From Watersipora subatra (lineage: Eukaryota; Bryozoa; Gymnolaemata; Cheilostomatida; Watersiporidae): 64,000 nt of DNA. The notes beneath the pieces are model-generated. The model did no database searches. It saw only the letters and a program-made list of their open reading frames with translations, and was not told the DNA's origin. The position numbers were made by a program, and so were the translations under genes. The stretch is from NCBI RefSeq assembly GCF_963576615.1, contig NC_088708.1:66318672-66382671 (forward strand), read 5' to 3'. Below are positions 37,601-49,190 of the stretch, piece after piece (within the stretch, counting starts at the first letter, position 1; each line of letters starts with the position of its first letter).

Positions 37601-40600
37601 GCTCAGATAAAGCTACTTTGTGATGATCGCATAAAAATGTCCCCTTGCCCGGTCGTTTCGAAACTGTTGACCTTCACCTGCACGGTGCATGTTGGGAAGG
37701 TTTTACCTGTGGCTCCTTGCGAAAGTTGAACAGCGCTGAACTCTTGCGTTGACAGCCATTTCACCACCGTCAATCATGCCACCGGTACTTGCGGCATATA
37801 TGGGAACCGGGCATTAGCAAACTTATTTCCTAGAAATTTGAGATGTTTAACAGTTAAGCTCTAATATGTTAGAGCTTAACTGTTAATTATGTAATTATGT
37901 AATGTGTACTCAATTCTAACTCAATAACAATTAAATCAGCTAAAAACTGTACAAATCTGCAAAGGAGCTGAAATATCGAAATAGAATGACTAGCCCTCAA
38001 TTGTTGAAGTCACTTTAAAAATAACCTGTAATCACCATCCATTTGAGAAACAGTAGTTCTATAAACCGAAGTGCATATTTAAGAAACCTTCTGCTCAACG
38101 GGAATATTGATGAACATCTGTGATATTAGTTGGCACATTGCCAGACAAGATTGGCAAGGAGAGCAGTAGTATAGCGCTAGGGAAAGCTGGTAGATGAGAG
38201 GCAGGAAACACGAGTGTGGTGGTGCAGAGGTCCCTTAAATATGTACAAAAGCATACAGTGAACGCGAGAGAGAAATGCAAAACATAAATGATAGCGAGAT
38301 TCTTGGATAGCGTCACAAACTAAAAATACCACCATCACTTTCATCAACACATTCTAGCTGCTAGATTTTATCAAATAGAACTTGTTTATCACCGTGCTCG
38401 CCTTAGGAGCTTAGAGGCTAGAGCCGTACTGGGTTGGACCGGTCAGTGTCCTTTAACAAACATAGATATTGGCTAAGCTTGTAAATGAAGCAACTTGTTG
38501 ATTTGCTGGTCACAGTCCAGTGGCTAGAAGGCTAGTACTGCTCTCTGCCAGCAAGTGTCGATGCTGTTTAATACATGGCTGGCATGGAGCGAGCGTCTAA
38601 CGTCTTCCTTAGATAAAAGCTCGAGTTATTGAATGTATTCGACAACATGACTCAACCACTTTTTGAATGGCAGACAGTGTCGAAACCTAGCACCTATGTG
38701 TCATGTCATATTCAACTTCCTCACGCTAGTGCGGAAAATGTCAGACTCACCTAAAAAGGAAACTTGCTAACATTGAAGCTTCTGAAGCTTGGCCTTTGGG
38801 AAAGTATGATTATAAATGCTGGCATTCCATTATATGCTGAAAGTGACACCAAAGACTCTGCTTACATCTAGTGAGATGCTGGCAGGGCATAGCAGGTCTT
38901 TTAGCCAAATACTTCAGCTTCAAGCAACCAGCATTTTACGTAAAAGAGACCAATATAGCATTGAAGTCACCTTCAAAAGCTATTTGTAATCATACATACT
39001 GCTTAATACGTACGACTTTTGTATATGTTTTTCAAAAAGACACTCTTTAGCGACAAACTCTCTGTTGAATTGACTTGAAATATGTCTGATTACATTGACC
39101 TGTTCTTTAGTTTGTAACAAGAAACACAGCTTTCAGAATATTTTCAGTTCGCTGATTTTGGAAGGGTACAATCCAATCCAAAACAGCAGATTCAAAAACT
39201 AGTAAAGTTGAAGGAATTGGACCAAGGCACTACTAGCAAACAGTAATAAACTCCCATAAAATATTAACTGGTAGATAACTGAGAAAAAAGGGTCTGTAAA
39301 AACACATTAGTCAAGTAGAGCGACTGGTCGGAGAACACCAAAGTCTACCCACATAGAGCAGTCAATGCCCAGCTTACCCACGTAAAACTGAACAACTTTT
39401 TATATATTAATCAAAGTTGTCAACCAGCGAAGCATAGGATAAGCAGACTATAATTGATGTTGCCGTGAATAATACACCGAACATGTGATGAAATGGTAAA
39501 TAGTTCTATGCCTTTGCCAATGTATCCTCAACCCGGATCTTTGTTGTCCGAGCCGTGTGTATTATGCGTGCGGCAAGAGGACGACGGAAAGAATTTTATG
39601 AAGATAGACGGGAACTGCGATCACCTTGTCCCACAGTTAGCGCACAATAGATACCTAGTTTATTCTTACTAACCGGATCTAGGCTACAACAGGACATGAA
39701 TTTGAGATGAAGTTCATTTGGTGTTGGTTGCAGATCCAAGACAGTGGGGTTTGGAGGATACTCTCAAGTGGCTACAATGGGTTGCAAACCTTTACCATAT
39801 CAGCGATGTTACCAACTGTCTCTCATTTGATGGGGCTACTTTGTGTGGATTCTCCGAGGAGGATTTCATCTTTCTAACGGGCACAAAGGAAATTGGGCAA
39901 AAGATAGCTGCCCAGCTAGATCTTTGGAAAAGAGGTATGAGAAAGTTCTTGCTCATCCTAAAATTACAAGTTGGACATAATCCAGCAACAGTTGTTATTG
40001 CTTTGTTTACTGTTTGTAGTCACTGGAATGACCCCAAGTACCTCATCATACCAGTTTCAACAGCAGCCGATCAACCAGAAGCCATCAATGTCCAATCAGT
40101 CAGCTGATAACACTTCCAAATTAATGGATGGAAATTGGTGGGAACCCCAACAGCAACAGTTCTCAGAAATAAACTCAACGAACCAGTTTGCCAGCAATCT
40201 TGGAAGTGACAACTTTTCCAGCTTGAAAACTGGAAACTCTCTTATGATGGGCAGCAAATCAGATCTGAGGAGCAGTAGCTCAGACCTAAGAATGAATAAC
40301 TCTGATATGAACAACAGCAGTTCGTTTCAATTATTTAACTCTCCCAATCAACAACTGCCATTCGATGTTGATCAAATGCAAAGTCGGAACACACCTCGGC
40401 CCACAATTCCTTTAGACCGATTCCGCAGTGTGCGTGAGTCTTTCCAGAACGAAGGTTTTTTGCCATGGCAAAAGTATCAAGAGTTAACGAGTATGACACC
40501 TGGCCGAATAGCGCCACCGAATACCCAAACTGCCTCAACTGTTATGTTTGCGACAACATCTGGGGTGAAAGAAGAGACAACTGTAAGAAGTGCTACAGCA

Positions 40601-42197
40601 ACGTTTCCTTTGAGCGGCATCGAGCAGGATGATGGAATACCGGCTACAAGTGCAGCTCCACCTCCAGCTGAATCTGATAATGTTATAACAAACCTTACAA
40701 GCATGGGAAATGAGATGCTGCCGGAGTACCCGGAAGTCAACCTTCTTGAGCTGAAAACTGAAACGATAGAAGGCAGCAGCGCAGAGGCAGCGATGGACAC
40801 TCTGGAACCACAAGGTGAATTATCAAAAATAGAGAAATATATCTTTAGATCGCAGGGACACAATGTATCATACATTTTCTACTTGACAAAACTCACTCTG
40901 GCCACTGTTGAAATGTTTGCATCATATCTTGATTAAGAGGATTCAATGGTAAAACTACCAACATTTCAGGTTAAGTAGGCACTAGCTAGGAGTTTTTGCT
41001 TGCAACATAAATAATAGCTTCTGATGTTTTGGCTATTGCGCCCAGTGGACTAATATTTCATAATCATTCAACTATGACCATGGTTCAGTAGCTCTATAGA
41101 GCTACTGAGGGATGCCTAGCTACATGCGGTTGACTATTTATTCTCCATTCGCCATTTTCATAGCATTTCTATAGTGAACAAGCTTGTAACTAACAGGTTT
41201 AATGTTGAGCATAAACTATGCTTTCAATACTTTAAACTGTCTCTTTACTACACTGACTTTCTGACAGACATCAATGGACTGGTAAAAGAATGAATCATAA
41301 AATAATGGCGTATTATTTATCGTAATGTTTAGAGAATTCAATTGTGTTTATTAAAGGGGATAGAAAATAATTTTTCAAGATTTTCCAGTACTGTTTGACT
41401 AAAAATGAATAAGACTTACAAGTGGTGAGAATAAAATCTTGCAGAGCTGACTTTGTGTTTATATCTAAAGGCATATCTTTTTGATACAGAGATGTTTGAT
41501 TGATCTGAAAATATCAAGCTGGTCCATGAACTTGAAAATATATTTTTGGCCAAAAAGCTATTATGACAAATATTTTTAAAAACTGGCAGTTTGAAATGTT
41601 GAAAAATGTCAAAACTTAATGACTTTTAAACTAAGAACTTTAGCTTTTGCATAGCCAAATTCTATGCAATGAAAGGCCGTGAAGTTACAACCCTGGTATC
41701 TAATAAAGTGCTTCAAATCACAAAGTTAAGTTGAGCCACTACTAATTTGAATAAAAATCACGTTTCAGTGCCAGCTGATAAACCTGCTAAGAAAAAGTCA
41801 GCCAAGCACCCGATCCACCTATGGGAGTTCCTTCGGCAGCTATTGCAAGATGGCAAAGAGTGCATCAGATGGATAGACCATGAACGAGGTGAGTACTAGG
41901 AAGAACTGATGAAGTCGTTGTCAAGTGCGGCACATTAGCTAGCAGTTTTTTGCTATGATGGACATTGTTGCGTGACCTTAGCTTATGTATAATATTTAAC
42001 TTATGCCTGTTACAGGTGTTTTCAAAATATACAACTCTCAAGAAGTGGCTAAGCTATGGGGAGAGAGAAAGAACAGACCAGCGATGAACTATGACAAGCT
42101 CAGCCGCTCTATCCGGCAGTATTACAAAAAAGGAATTATCAAAAAGACAAGTCAGGGAAAGCGACTTGTTTATCAGTTTTGTGAAGGTTACCTGTAG
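34674..42197 (+). CDS. SPDEF-like: Pointed/ETS-domain transcription factor, SPDEF/PDEF-like, complete
   Basis: Nuclear DNA-binding regulator of GGAA/T sites. Five coding exons: 34674-34992, 39734-39934, 40020-40814, 41769-41888, 42016-42197. All have GT-AG borders and every junction is phase 1; they total 1617 nt (538 aa). Residues ~107-173 form a Pointed/SAM domain ([16 protein letters not shown], ending AAQLDLWKR). Exon 3 encodes a ~265-residue Gln/Ser/Asn-rich linker, probably disordered and regulatory. Residues ~452-535 are the ETS domain: [13 protein letters not shown], then [19 protein letters not shown], the recognition helix with both DNA-contacting arginines. [20 protein letters not shown] and a short tail after LVYQF are most like SPDEF/PDEF rather than ETS1, ELF or GABPA; orthology is inferred by eye. 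ATG 34674 (aaaATGG) opens the first exon. The stop lies in a tandem repeat. Confidence 0.93.
37516..37816. mobile_element. MITE with ctaaagcctggttcccata ends (copy 1)
   Basis: About 300 bp, GC-rich for this window. Ends ataaagcctagttctcatat and the inverse of ctaatgcccggttcccat. The interior block 'gaccttcacctgcacggtgc' matches the copy at 43467-43816. No ORF. In the first ETS intron (34993-39733). Confidence 0.65.
39493..39672 (+). other. Small coding-like ORF upstream of the Pointed-domain exon
   Basis: ATG at 39493 opens 59 codons to TAA 39670-39672, ending about 60 bp before the Pointed-domain exon. Composition looks protein-like ([20 protein letters not shown], then two Cys and an acidic patch) and GC is above the surrounding intron. 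Possible roles: alternative first exon of an ETS isoform, or a short separate peptide. No splice site joining it to 39734 is convincing. Confidence 0.3.
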
Positions 42198-42411
42198 AGC
42201 AATGCAAAGCACCTTGTGAACTCCTTTACTTGTAGAGCAATGCAGAGCACCTTGTGAACTCTTTCGTTACCTGTAAAGCAGTGCAGAGCACCTTGGGGAC
42301 TCCTTCGTTACCTGTAGAGCAATGCAGGGCACCTTGGGGACTCCTTCGTTACCTGGGAAGCAATGCAGAGCAACTTGGGGACTCCTTCGTTACCTGTAGA
42401 GCAATGCAGAG
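42188..42411 (+). repeat. 41-bp tandem repeat spanning the ETS stop codon
   Basis: Five and a half copies of a unit starting ttacctgtagagcaatgcag and continuing agcaccttggggactccttc. The first copy supplies the last coding bases and the stop (TAC CTG TAG) of the ETS gene; the remainder is 3' UTR. Confidence 0.9.
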
Positions 42412-43466
42412 AATCTGCTGAATCAACCTAGTTGTATCCACTCCTAACTGTAATCATTTTTAGTTTGCACCTGTTAAATGACTATACAATGTTAAGACCT
42501 TTGCCAACAGCTCCCTAGTTGACCATGAAATTATGTTTTAATTGTTATTTCTGCCACGCAATTATGGGCTATGGGTGAAGTCAGGCAGATGAGCCTGTAA
42601 CACCATGTTAATTTACATTATACGACTAACTGCCATACCTGATACATACCAGTTACACAGAGACTCATTTATTTTTTCATTTCTGACCAGCACAGAGCTT
42701 GTTCATATCATAAAGTCACGGTTGTGGTAAAGAGTTTATAATTGATATTGTAACACTTTTCATTATGCTGTACATAGATACTGGTCCTACCTGTATTACT
42801 GGTCATATTTTCATACTCTCCAACTTGATAGCTGTTATAAGAAAACATCTACTCAGGCTAGTAAAACTGTTTACTTTGTAAATGCACTCCTATGTGCCTA
42901 TATTGTTTATCTTATCTTTTGGATAGAAATAATTTCACAACCCCATCCTTATTTGTTGAACTTGGTCTAATAGCCTATTTCTATGCAAGAAAAAGCCATT
43001 TTGGGTGATGGAATAGGATATGTAAATAAACAGTACCCAGTCTTTACAACTATTATTACAAGACTCAAATGGCACCTGTGACAAGTTGCGACAAGTGCTG
43101 TAACTGTGCTTCGCTAGCTATGTCCCGATTATTTGGCAGTGAATGACAAGGTGTTTTTATGATTAGCTGTAGAAACATTTTCAGTGCTTGCTTTAGCGTG
43201 TAGTCTGTAGTGTGCAATCAAAACGACAACCCAACGAATGTACTTACATCGACAGTGGCTTCAAGAATCTTATTCTTGCTTAATATTTTAAACTTGCAAG
43301 AGGTTGGGGTAGCTTAACTCCACACAAACCAAGATGTTACACTTGAAACAGCCATTATAAAAACTGGCTAAATAGGTGTGCTTTTCCATTGGAAAACACA
43401 CCTATATAGCCATAGCATACCTTCGTTCATGTCTCACTAAAAGAAACCTCTCAGAGAGAGACTTGT
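42412..43466 (+). other. Probable ETS 3' UTR and downstream sequence
   Basis: No coding segment. An AATAAA at about 43026 (tgtaaataaacag) is a reasonable polyadenylation signal for the ETS transcript. Confidence 0.4.
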
Positions 43467-43816
43467 CTAAGGCCTGGTTCCCACATCGATTGCGAGACTC
43501 AGGCGGTAATATTGTGCAGCAAAACACTTGCGACGCTAAGCGTCTTATATGTTCACATAAAGCTGCATCGCTAATAATGGCATGAAAATGTTCTCTCGCC
43601 ATGTCATTTCGATAATGCTGACCTTCACCTGTACAGTGCATTTCGGGAAGGTTTTGCCTGTGGCTCTTTGCAAAATTTGAACAGCGCTAACCTCTTGCGT
43701 TGGCACCGGCAACTACTGGCGGTCCTCGTCGCGTAGGTTTCTATTTCACCGCTAATAGCCTGCGGTGCTGTCGCTGGTGCTTTGCGACGCACACGTATAT
43801 GGAAACCAGGCTTTAG
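43467..43816. mobile_element. MITE with ctaaagcctggttcccata ends (copy 2)
   Basis: Left end ctaaggcctggttcccacat, right end inverse ctaaagcctggtttccatat; about 350 bp. Shares its interior with the copy at 37516. The flanks (gttcatgtctcactaaaag and its inverse at 43815-43835) extend the inverted symmetry, so it may sit inside a larger fold-back. Overlapping ORFs are shadows. Confidence 0.7.
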
Positions 43817-44000
43817 TGGGACATGAACAGAGATTTCCAACTCAGTAGGTAACAAAGAAAAGGTTTCTGCTTCGATAGGGAATAATGAGAAGGTATTCAT
43901 TTTAAATCGAGAGAATTGTTCTCAACCAGTCAGGAGCATCACATTCTGAGTTGACTATGTCATGTTATTCCTTGAAGATGATAAGTGATTCCAATGGCAA

Positions 44001-44640
44001 TCATACTGAAGCACATCATACTAAAGGTAATACACAATGTTCATACTGAAGCACATCATACTAAAGGTAACATACAGTGTTCATACTGAAGCACATCATA
44101 CTAAAGGTAACATACAGTGTTCATACTGAAGCACATCCTACTAAAGGTAATACACAGGGTTCATACTGAAGCACATCATACTAAAGGTAACATACAGTGT
44201 TCATACTGAAGCACATCATACTAAAGCTAACACACAGTGTTCATACTGAAGCACAACATACTAAAGGTAATACACAATGTTCATACTGAAGCACATCATA
44301 CTAAAGGTAATACACAGTGTTCATACTGAAGCACATCCTACTAAAGGTAATACACAGTGTTCATACTGAAGCACATCATACTAAAAGTAATGCGCAGTGT
44401 TCATACTGAAGCACATCATACTAAAGGTAATACACAGTGTTCATACTGAAGCACATCATACTAAAGGTAAAACACAGTGTTCATACTGAAGCACATCATA
44501 CTAAAGGTAACACACAGTGTTCATACTGAAGCACATCCTACTAAAGGTAATACACAGTGTTCATACTGAAGCACATCATACTAAAGGTAATACAAAGTGT
44601 TCATACTGAAGCACATCATACTAAAAGTAATGCACAGTGT
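44001..44640. repeat. Minisatellite, exactly 16 copies of a 40-bp unit
   Basis: Units begin tcatactgaagcacatcata and continue ctaaaggtaatacacagtgt. All 16 copies keep exact 40-bp length and differ by only a few substitutions. The high homogeneity suggests recent expansion or ongoing homogenisation. Confidence 0.95.
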
Positions 44641-45568
44641 TCATATGGATACTGAAGTAACTACTCCCTTTGAATAGTTTGACCGTTTGCATGACCAACA
44701 GAAGCGCAGTCAAGAGGATGTTTCCTATAATAACAAGGAGAATCGCCTCTGAGACCTAACCAGGCCAAGAAAAACATGCAAGCATGGTTAAGACCACAAA
44801 TTAGCTTCATAGACTGGCGTCTCTTTCATCTGTCCATCACATTTACTTGTTGAGCAATGATTCAGATGGTTGTAATAATCTATTGAAAACTTAAGAAAAT
44901 GAAAGATTGAATGTTATTTTAACCAGAATTGGTTTCAGAAGGTTTAAGTATTCCACTGGTGCAGTTTGCGTAAAATGTACATCAATAATAATTAGGTAGC
45001 ATTAGATTTACAAGGCCCTGGAGTCTACTACTCGCCTCCATCCTCGGGCAGCCTCCTGAGATTGTAGCGCATGCATCCCACCCCAAAACGTAGCTGATAA
45101 TCTCAGGCTAATAAGAACTAATCAACAGATCCTCTGGCACATTAATCCTGTGACCTTGTAAACCATTACTAAGCTCTAGATTTCCAGACTGACGCACATA
45201 TGGTCAAGTGGAAGCAGGCATCGCTCAGGTTGTAGATGTTCAGGTCACTTCGTCAGTCTTTTCTAAATGTGACAACGAACAATTAGATGGACACGATTAA
45301 GTGTGTCGTGGGCCTGCTAGCTGTACGACAGGCAGACTCTTTCTGTCCTCTTTAAATTCTTTACATGAGCCCCACCAGTACCACCTGCCAGTATAATCAC
45401 ATTCCTGAAGCAGAATATTATAGACATTGTAAGAAGACCTATGAAAACCTAAAACAATTTATAAGATGTAGAAATACAGACATCAGAGAGTTTAAACTCA
45501 CCCTTCACAGATTAATTTGCGCAAAATTTTAGTAGATTTGATCAGAATGTATTAATATTTTTTATCAT
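44641..45568. other. No gene seen; one GC-rich inverted repeat
   Basis: Non-coding. Between about 45053 and 45111, cctgagattgtagc pairs with agctgataatctcagg around a loop, followed outside by a GC-richer block (45030-45060). Could be a structured RNA or MITE remnant. Confidence 0.3.
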
Positions 45569-45569
45569 G

Positions 45570-45888
45570 CGATCGTTTTTGATGTTTGAGGTGATCTGAC
45601 TGCCAGGATGTTTTAAGATAAAAATCGACAAAACTTGATCGTGGTGAAAACAAAACGCTTAGATTAAACAAAAGTGCGACTATGACGTCTACAGTGGGAA
45701 AGCGACCAACAGAATTGAGACGCGTAACGCTGCAATTTGAACGCAATAGACGATATCAACTATAGTAACTAGTAACATCATTTTCCACAGATTTTTCTTC
45801 TGAACATTTTAACCGCGATCAAGTTTGTCAATTTTAATCTAGAAACATCCTTACAGTGAGATCTCCTCAAATATCAAAAACAATCACA
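45570..45888. mobile_element. Fold-back element with about 80-bp inverted arms
   Basis: The left arm (cgatcgtttttgatgtttga onward) reappears inverted near 45800-45888 (tatttgaggagatctcactg in revcomp). The arm sequence 'gatgtgactgccagg' recurs at 60840-60960 in another fold-back. No coding capacity. Confidence 0.6.
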
Positions 45889-46397
45889 AATTATAGAAAA
45901 ATACAGATACTTTCTGACAAAATCTATTAAAACTCTGTGCAAGTTCAGCTTTAAACGACCTGACAAACTCTCAGTTAAGAAATACATAGCTCATGCATCT
46001 GCTTGACTTCAGCAAAATCACAGAGAGTTTAATTAGATTTATAAAACTGGCAAGACGTAGGACAACGCAAAAAAAACACAACCATGGGCAGAGTAAATAA
46101 AAAGCTGAAGCAATTTTACCACATTAAAATACCTCTGTTTTAATGTATTTGTTTACAGATGTATTGTTGAGCTAAATTCTAATTGGCCCCGAGTATTGCA
46201 GTCTACCGGATTACTTACAGATGAACAGGGGAGATTCTTATATATCCTCTGCTACCAGCTATATTTAATATATTAGATGAAGGATTGGTAATACACTGAT
46301 GATACATTGATAAGCTTTGAGCTTGCAAATAGGCTACTGTAAAAACACAACTTTTGAGCCCGATGTAAGATTTTTGATTTACGAGCTATGATCTACC

Positions 46398-47752
46398 GTA
46401 AAACCTCTAATTCAACGCCACCTCTATTTGACCGCCACTAGGAGAAGGGTTGAAAAACAGAGTGCCACCCTCTAATCGCACGCCATTTCCATTTGACCGC
46501 CACTTTGACAATCTTTGATCTTCACAGCTCATAATGTGAAGTGATCAATGAAAGGTGTCCACAAAATCGTATTAATAAATATTCGTTTACATCAATAACA
46601 ATTAACTCTCTCGCTGTTCAACTACAAAGTTTTTTGTTTTTTTTTCATCAAAACTTTGAAAGCAACACCATAGAAATAATAAATAACGGTCTCCGGCTAA
46701 TAATAGTTCTTTGTTTAAAGCGGTTTTGATACTTCGAAGTAATTGTATATAAAAAACAGTTTACATTTTTGATAGAAGATGAGCGTCTAGTTTTGGGCCA
46801 AAAGATTAAACTTAGCGAGCAAAATCTTTACTCGGTGCAAGCGTAAAAGTTTTGCTTTGCCAAAAAATTGTTTAGACGCTAATATCAACTAGTTAAGCAG
46901 TGCAGAAAAAGAGTTGAAGTCAGAAGACATTGTGGAAGGTATTGGACAAGCAGAAGAGATTCGTTCCATCAAAAGCAACAACCAGAACGCAGCTATCCGA
47001 GCTAACGATGAAAATATTTTTGTTTTAAAAACGTTAGTTTTTGTTTCTGCATGTATTATAAGTATGGTTCGTTTATGTCACTCGTTCATGAATATATATT
47101 TGTAGTATTTGATAGATTACCATTATATAACTTGTAAATTTGCAGATTTATAGCTTATTATTTGATAGCATCATTGCGGTAATCTGATCTTACAATTGAT
47201 TGACGCTCGTAGCTCCTCTTCTAATACACACAAAAAGCTAGTTTTGGCTGCAAACTGCAGCTAACATATCAATGAATGCAATGAGTTTTTATGCAACATT
47301 GTTAAATAGAAACATAAAATTAAAATAAGTCTTCAAATTTAGAATGAAATAAAAATTGAAAGTTCTAACAAATCGCAAAGCGGGACACAGGCTATTATAT
47401 AATATCATCGCAGATTAATAGCAAGCAATAGATATCAACTGGTAGAGACAATTCTCGGTTTCTCAACCCATATTTATTAAGAGATATTTGACAAGTTGAA
47501 GTTAGCAGATTTATTGCATCAAAAAGGTTTAATATCGCTCCACCTGAAAAGGATGGCAAAATATAGGCGAAATCCGCTTCGCCCATAAAAGGGCTAAACT
47601 TATCTTCCCAAAATTCTGACGAGCTATTTGAACAATATAACACCAGCCTCTTATTTGAACGCCACCTCCAATTGACCGCCATCTCCAGTTGATCGCCACT
47701 ATAGAAGAAAGGTTGGAAAATGAGCACAATGGCTTGCAATTAGAGGTTTTAC
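46398..47752. mobile_element. Inverted-repeat element, cgtaaaacctctaatt family (copy 3, about 1.36 kb)
   Basis: Left end cgtaaaacctctaattcaac, right end inverse (ttgcaattagaggttttac). Sub-terminal 'tgaccgccac' / 'gaacgccacct' repeats lie at both ends. The interior matches copy 2 (14834-16176). Short ORFs (46541-46729, 46914-47105) are not preserved in copy 2, so it is a non-autonomous element. Confidence 0.75.
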
Positions 47753-47918
47753 ATAAGTTAAATTTTTGTTTGGCATGCGAATAAACATTGTTGATATGAG
47801 CTGTCCTATGGCGTGCACAGAACAAGACCTGGTTTACGTCATGTGTTTATTCTGCATCAAGAGCTCTCTTTTTTGTCTACAGCAGTGGTGCATTTAAATA
47901 GCTTTTTTGTGTGCAATC

Positions 47919-48137
47919 ATGGGGCCAAAGAAAACAGCAAGCGTAATGTATAGCAGCCAGGAGAAAGAGGAGAATGCCGCTAATAAAAACAAGGCGAGAA
48001 ACCCTTGAAAAACATAGGCCTAAGCATTTTGTGTTGGAGAGTACTGTACAAGTACAATTAGGTTGATAAAAAGACTAACTGATGAAGCTGACAAAGGTGC
48101 AGCTAAAAAGGCAAAACTAGGTGATGATTACCAGTAA
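47919..48137 (+). pseudogene. Fragment of a coding-like Lys/Ala-rich sequence with internal stops
   Basis: ATG at 47919 (gcaatcATGG) opens MGPKKTASVMYSSQEKEENA and stops at 48006-48008. After two further stops the same frame reopens and reads TDEADKGAAKKAKLGDDYQ to TAA 48135-48137. The recovered pieces look protein-like and share one frame. This suggests a decayed gene or retrocopy, cut off 15 bp before the transposon at 48152. Family not recognised. Confidence 0.3.
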
Positions 48138-48151
48138 ATGAACGATGTTAA

Positions 48152-49048
48152 GGGTTGACTTGCAACAAAATTCACATCCTACAGTTATTTGGTATCAAAA
48201 GATTCACCATGTCTTACTCTGCTGTATTGTAGGTGCAAAATATGTGGAAATGTGATTACAAGCTCTTGAAAGCTCAAAAACAAACAGTTACTCGCGACCA
48301 TCACGAAACCGTCGTAGATTGAAATCAGTTTATTTCTCTGATGTAGTCATTACATTTGGTTGTTGTTTAGTCACGTGATGTTCTCACATAAATTGAAAGG
48401 CCAATGAAAGGCTCGATATAAAACTTCTCGTAGCACTAGTTCAGGACAAGCCCTTCGGGTTTTACCGAAGACCCCGTATAAAATAGAGATGCTCGCTACT
48501 TTTCAGTTTTGTTTCGGCTTGGTCTAATTGTCTAGTCGTAATCTGATCATGTGACCCATACTTTGCGAATAATTTCTGCAGCATTTTTCGATTATCACAG
48601 GTGACCAACAGGCTCATCATGTTTGTCAGACAATGATATGTACTCCTTCGAGCTAAGGTTAAAAAATTAAACGAATTTTTACGGTAGGTTATAAGTTATC
48701 AGTGCTGAAAGTGACAGCATTACAATGACGATGAAATAGACGCGTAAGAACAATACACGGTTTTATTGAATGCGTGAAGTACATTTGTAAAAATATTTCG
48801 ATGAATGAGATGCATGAAAGTGTAAACAGAAGCCATCGTGTTCAACTACTCCCCATTTGAGTCGATTTGGAAAGGGATTCCAATCTGTGGAGTTTCCGTG
48901 ATGACTGTGATTAAGTGTTCGTTTTTTGGCTTTTAAGAGCTTGTAATCACATTTCCACATATTTTGCACCTACAACACAGCAGAGTAAGACATGGTAAAT
49001 TTTTTGACACCAAATAACTTTAATGCGAATTTTGTTGCAAGTCAACCT
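48152..49048 (-). mobile_element. TTAA-flanked transposon, non-autonomous copy A
   Basis: About 900 bp bounded by a long (~130-150 bp) terminal inverted repeat. Left end GGGTTGACTTGCAACAAAAT after TTAA (48148-48151), right end TTGTTGCAAGTCAACCT before TTAC. The interior is the reverse complement of copy B (61411-62286). Strand is given relative to the gene in copy C. No ORF of note. Confidence 0.85.
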
Positions 49049-49094
49049 TTACGCATGAGTATCTAAACCAATGTAATGACTATTTGCCCAACAA

Positions 49095-49190
49095 ATCCAT
49101 TGTATTTCGTGTAGCTTAATAGTTAACTCTACCGCCTCCAGATCTGAATGTCCTCGGATCAAATCCAGTGCAGCGTGATTTTTTATTGCT
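49095..49190 (+). mobile_element. tRNA-derived SINE fragment
   Basis: tRNA-like body (gtgtagcttaatagttaact A-box region, ggatcaaatcc B-box-like at about 49156) followed by agtgcagcgtgatttttt. The junction after the B box resembles that at 27112-27130, so both likely belong to one SINE family. Degenerate, so unlikely to be a functional tRNA. Confidence 0.45.

Noticed and set aside
40335-40875. Minus-strand ORFs opposite the large ETS exon
   Set aside because: Shadows of the real plus-strand exon 40020-40814.
43376-43900. Overlapping ORFs on both strands around 43.4-43.9 kb
   Set aside because: They fall on the GC-rich MITE 43467-43816 and its flanks; the matching MITE at 37516 does not keep them open.
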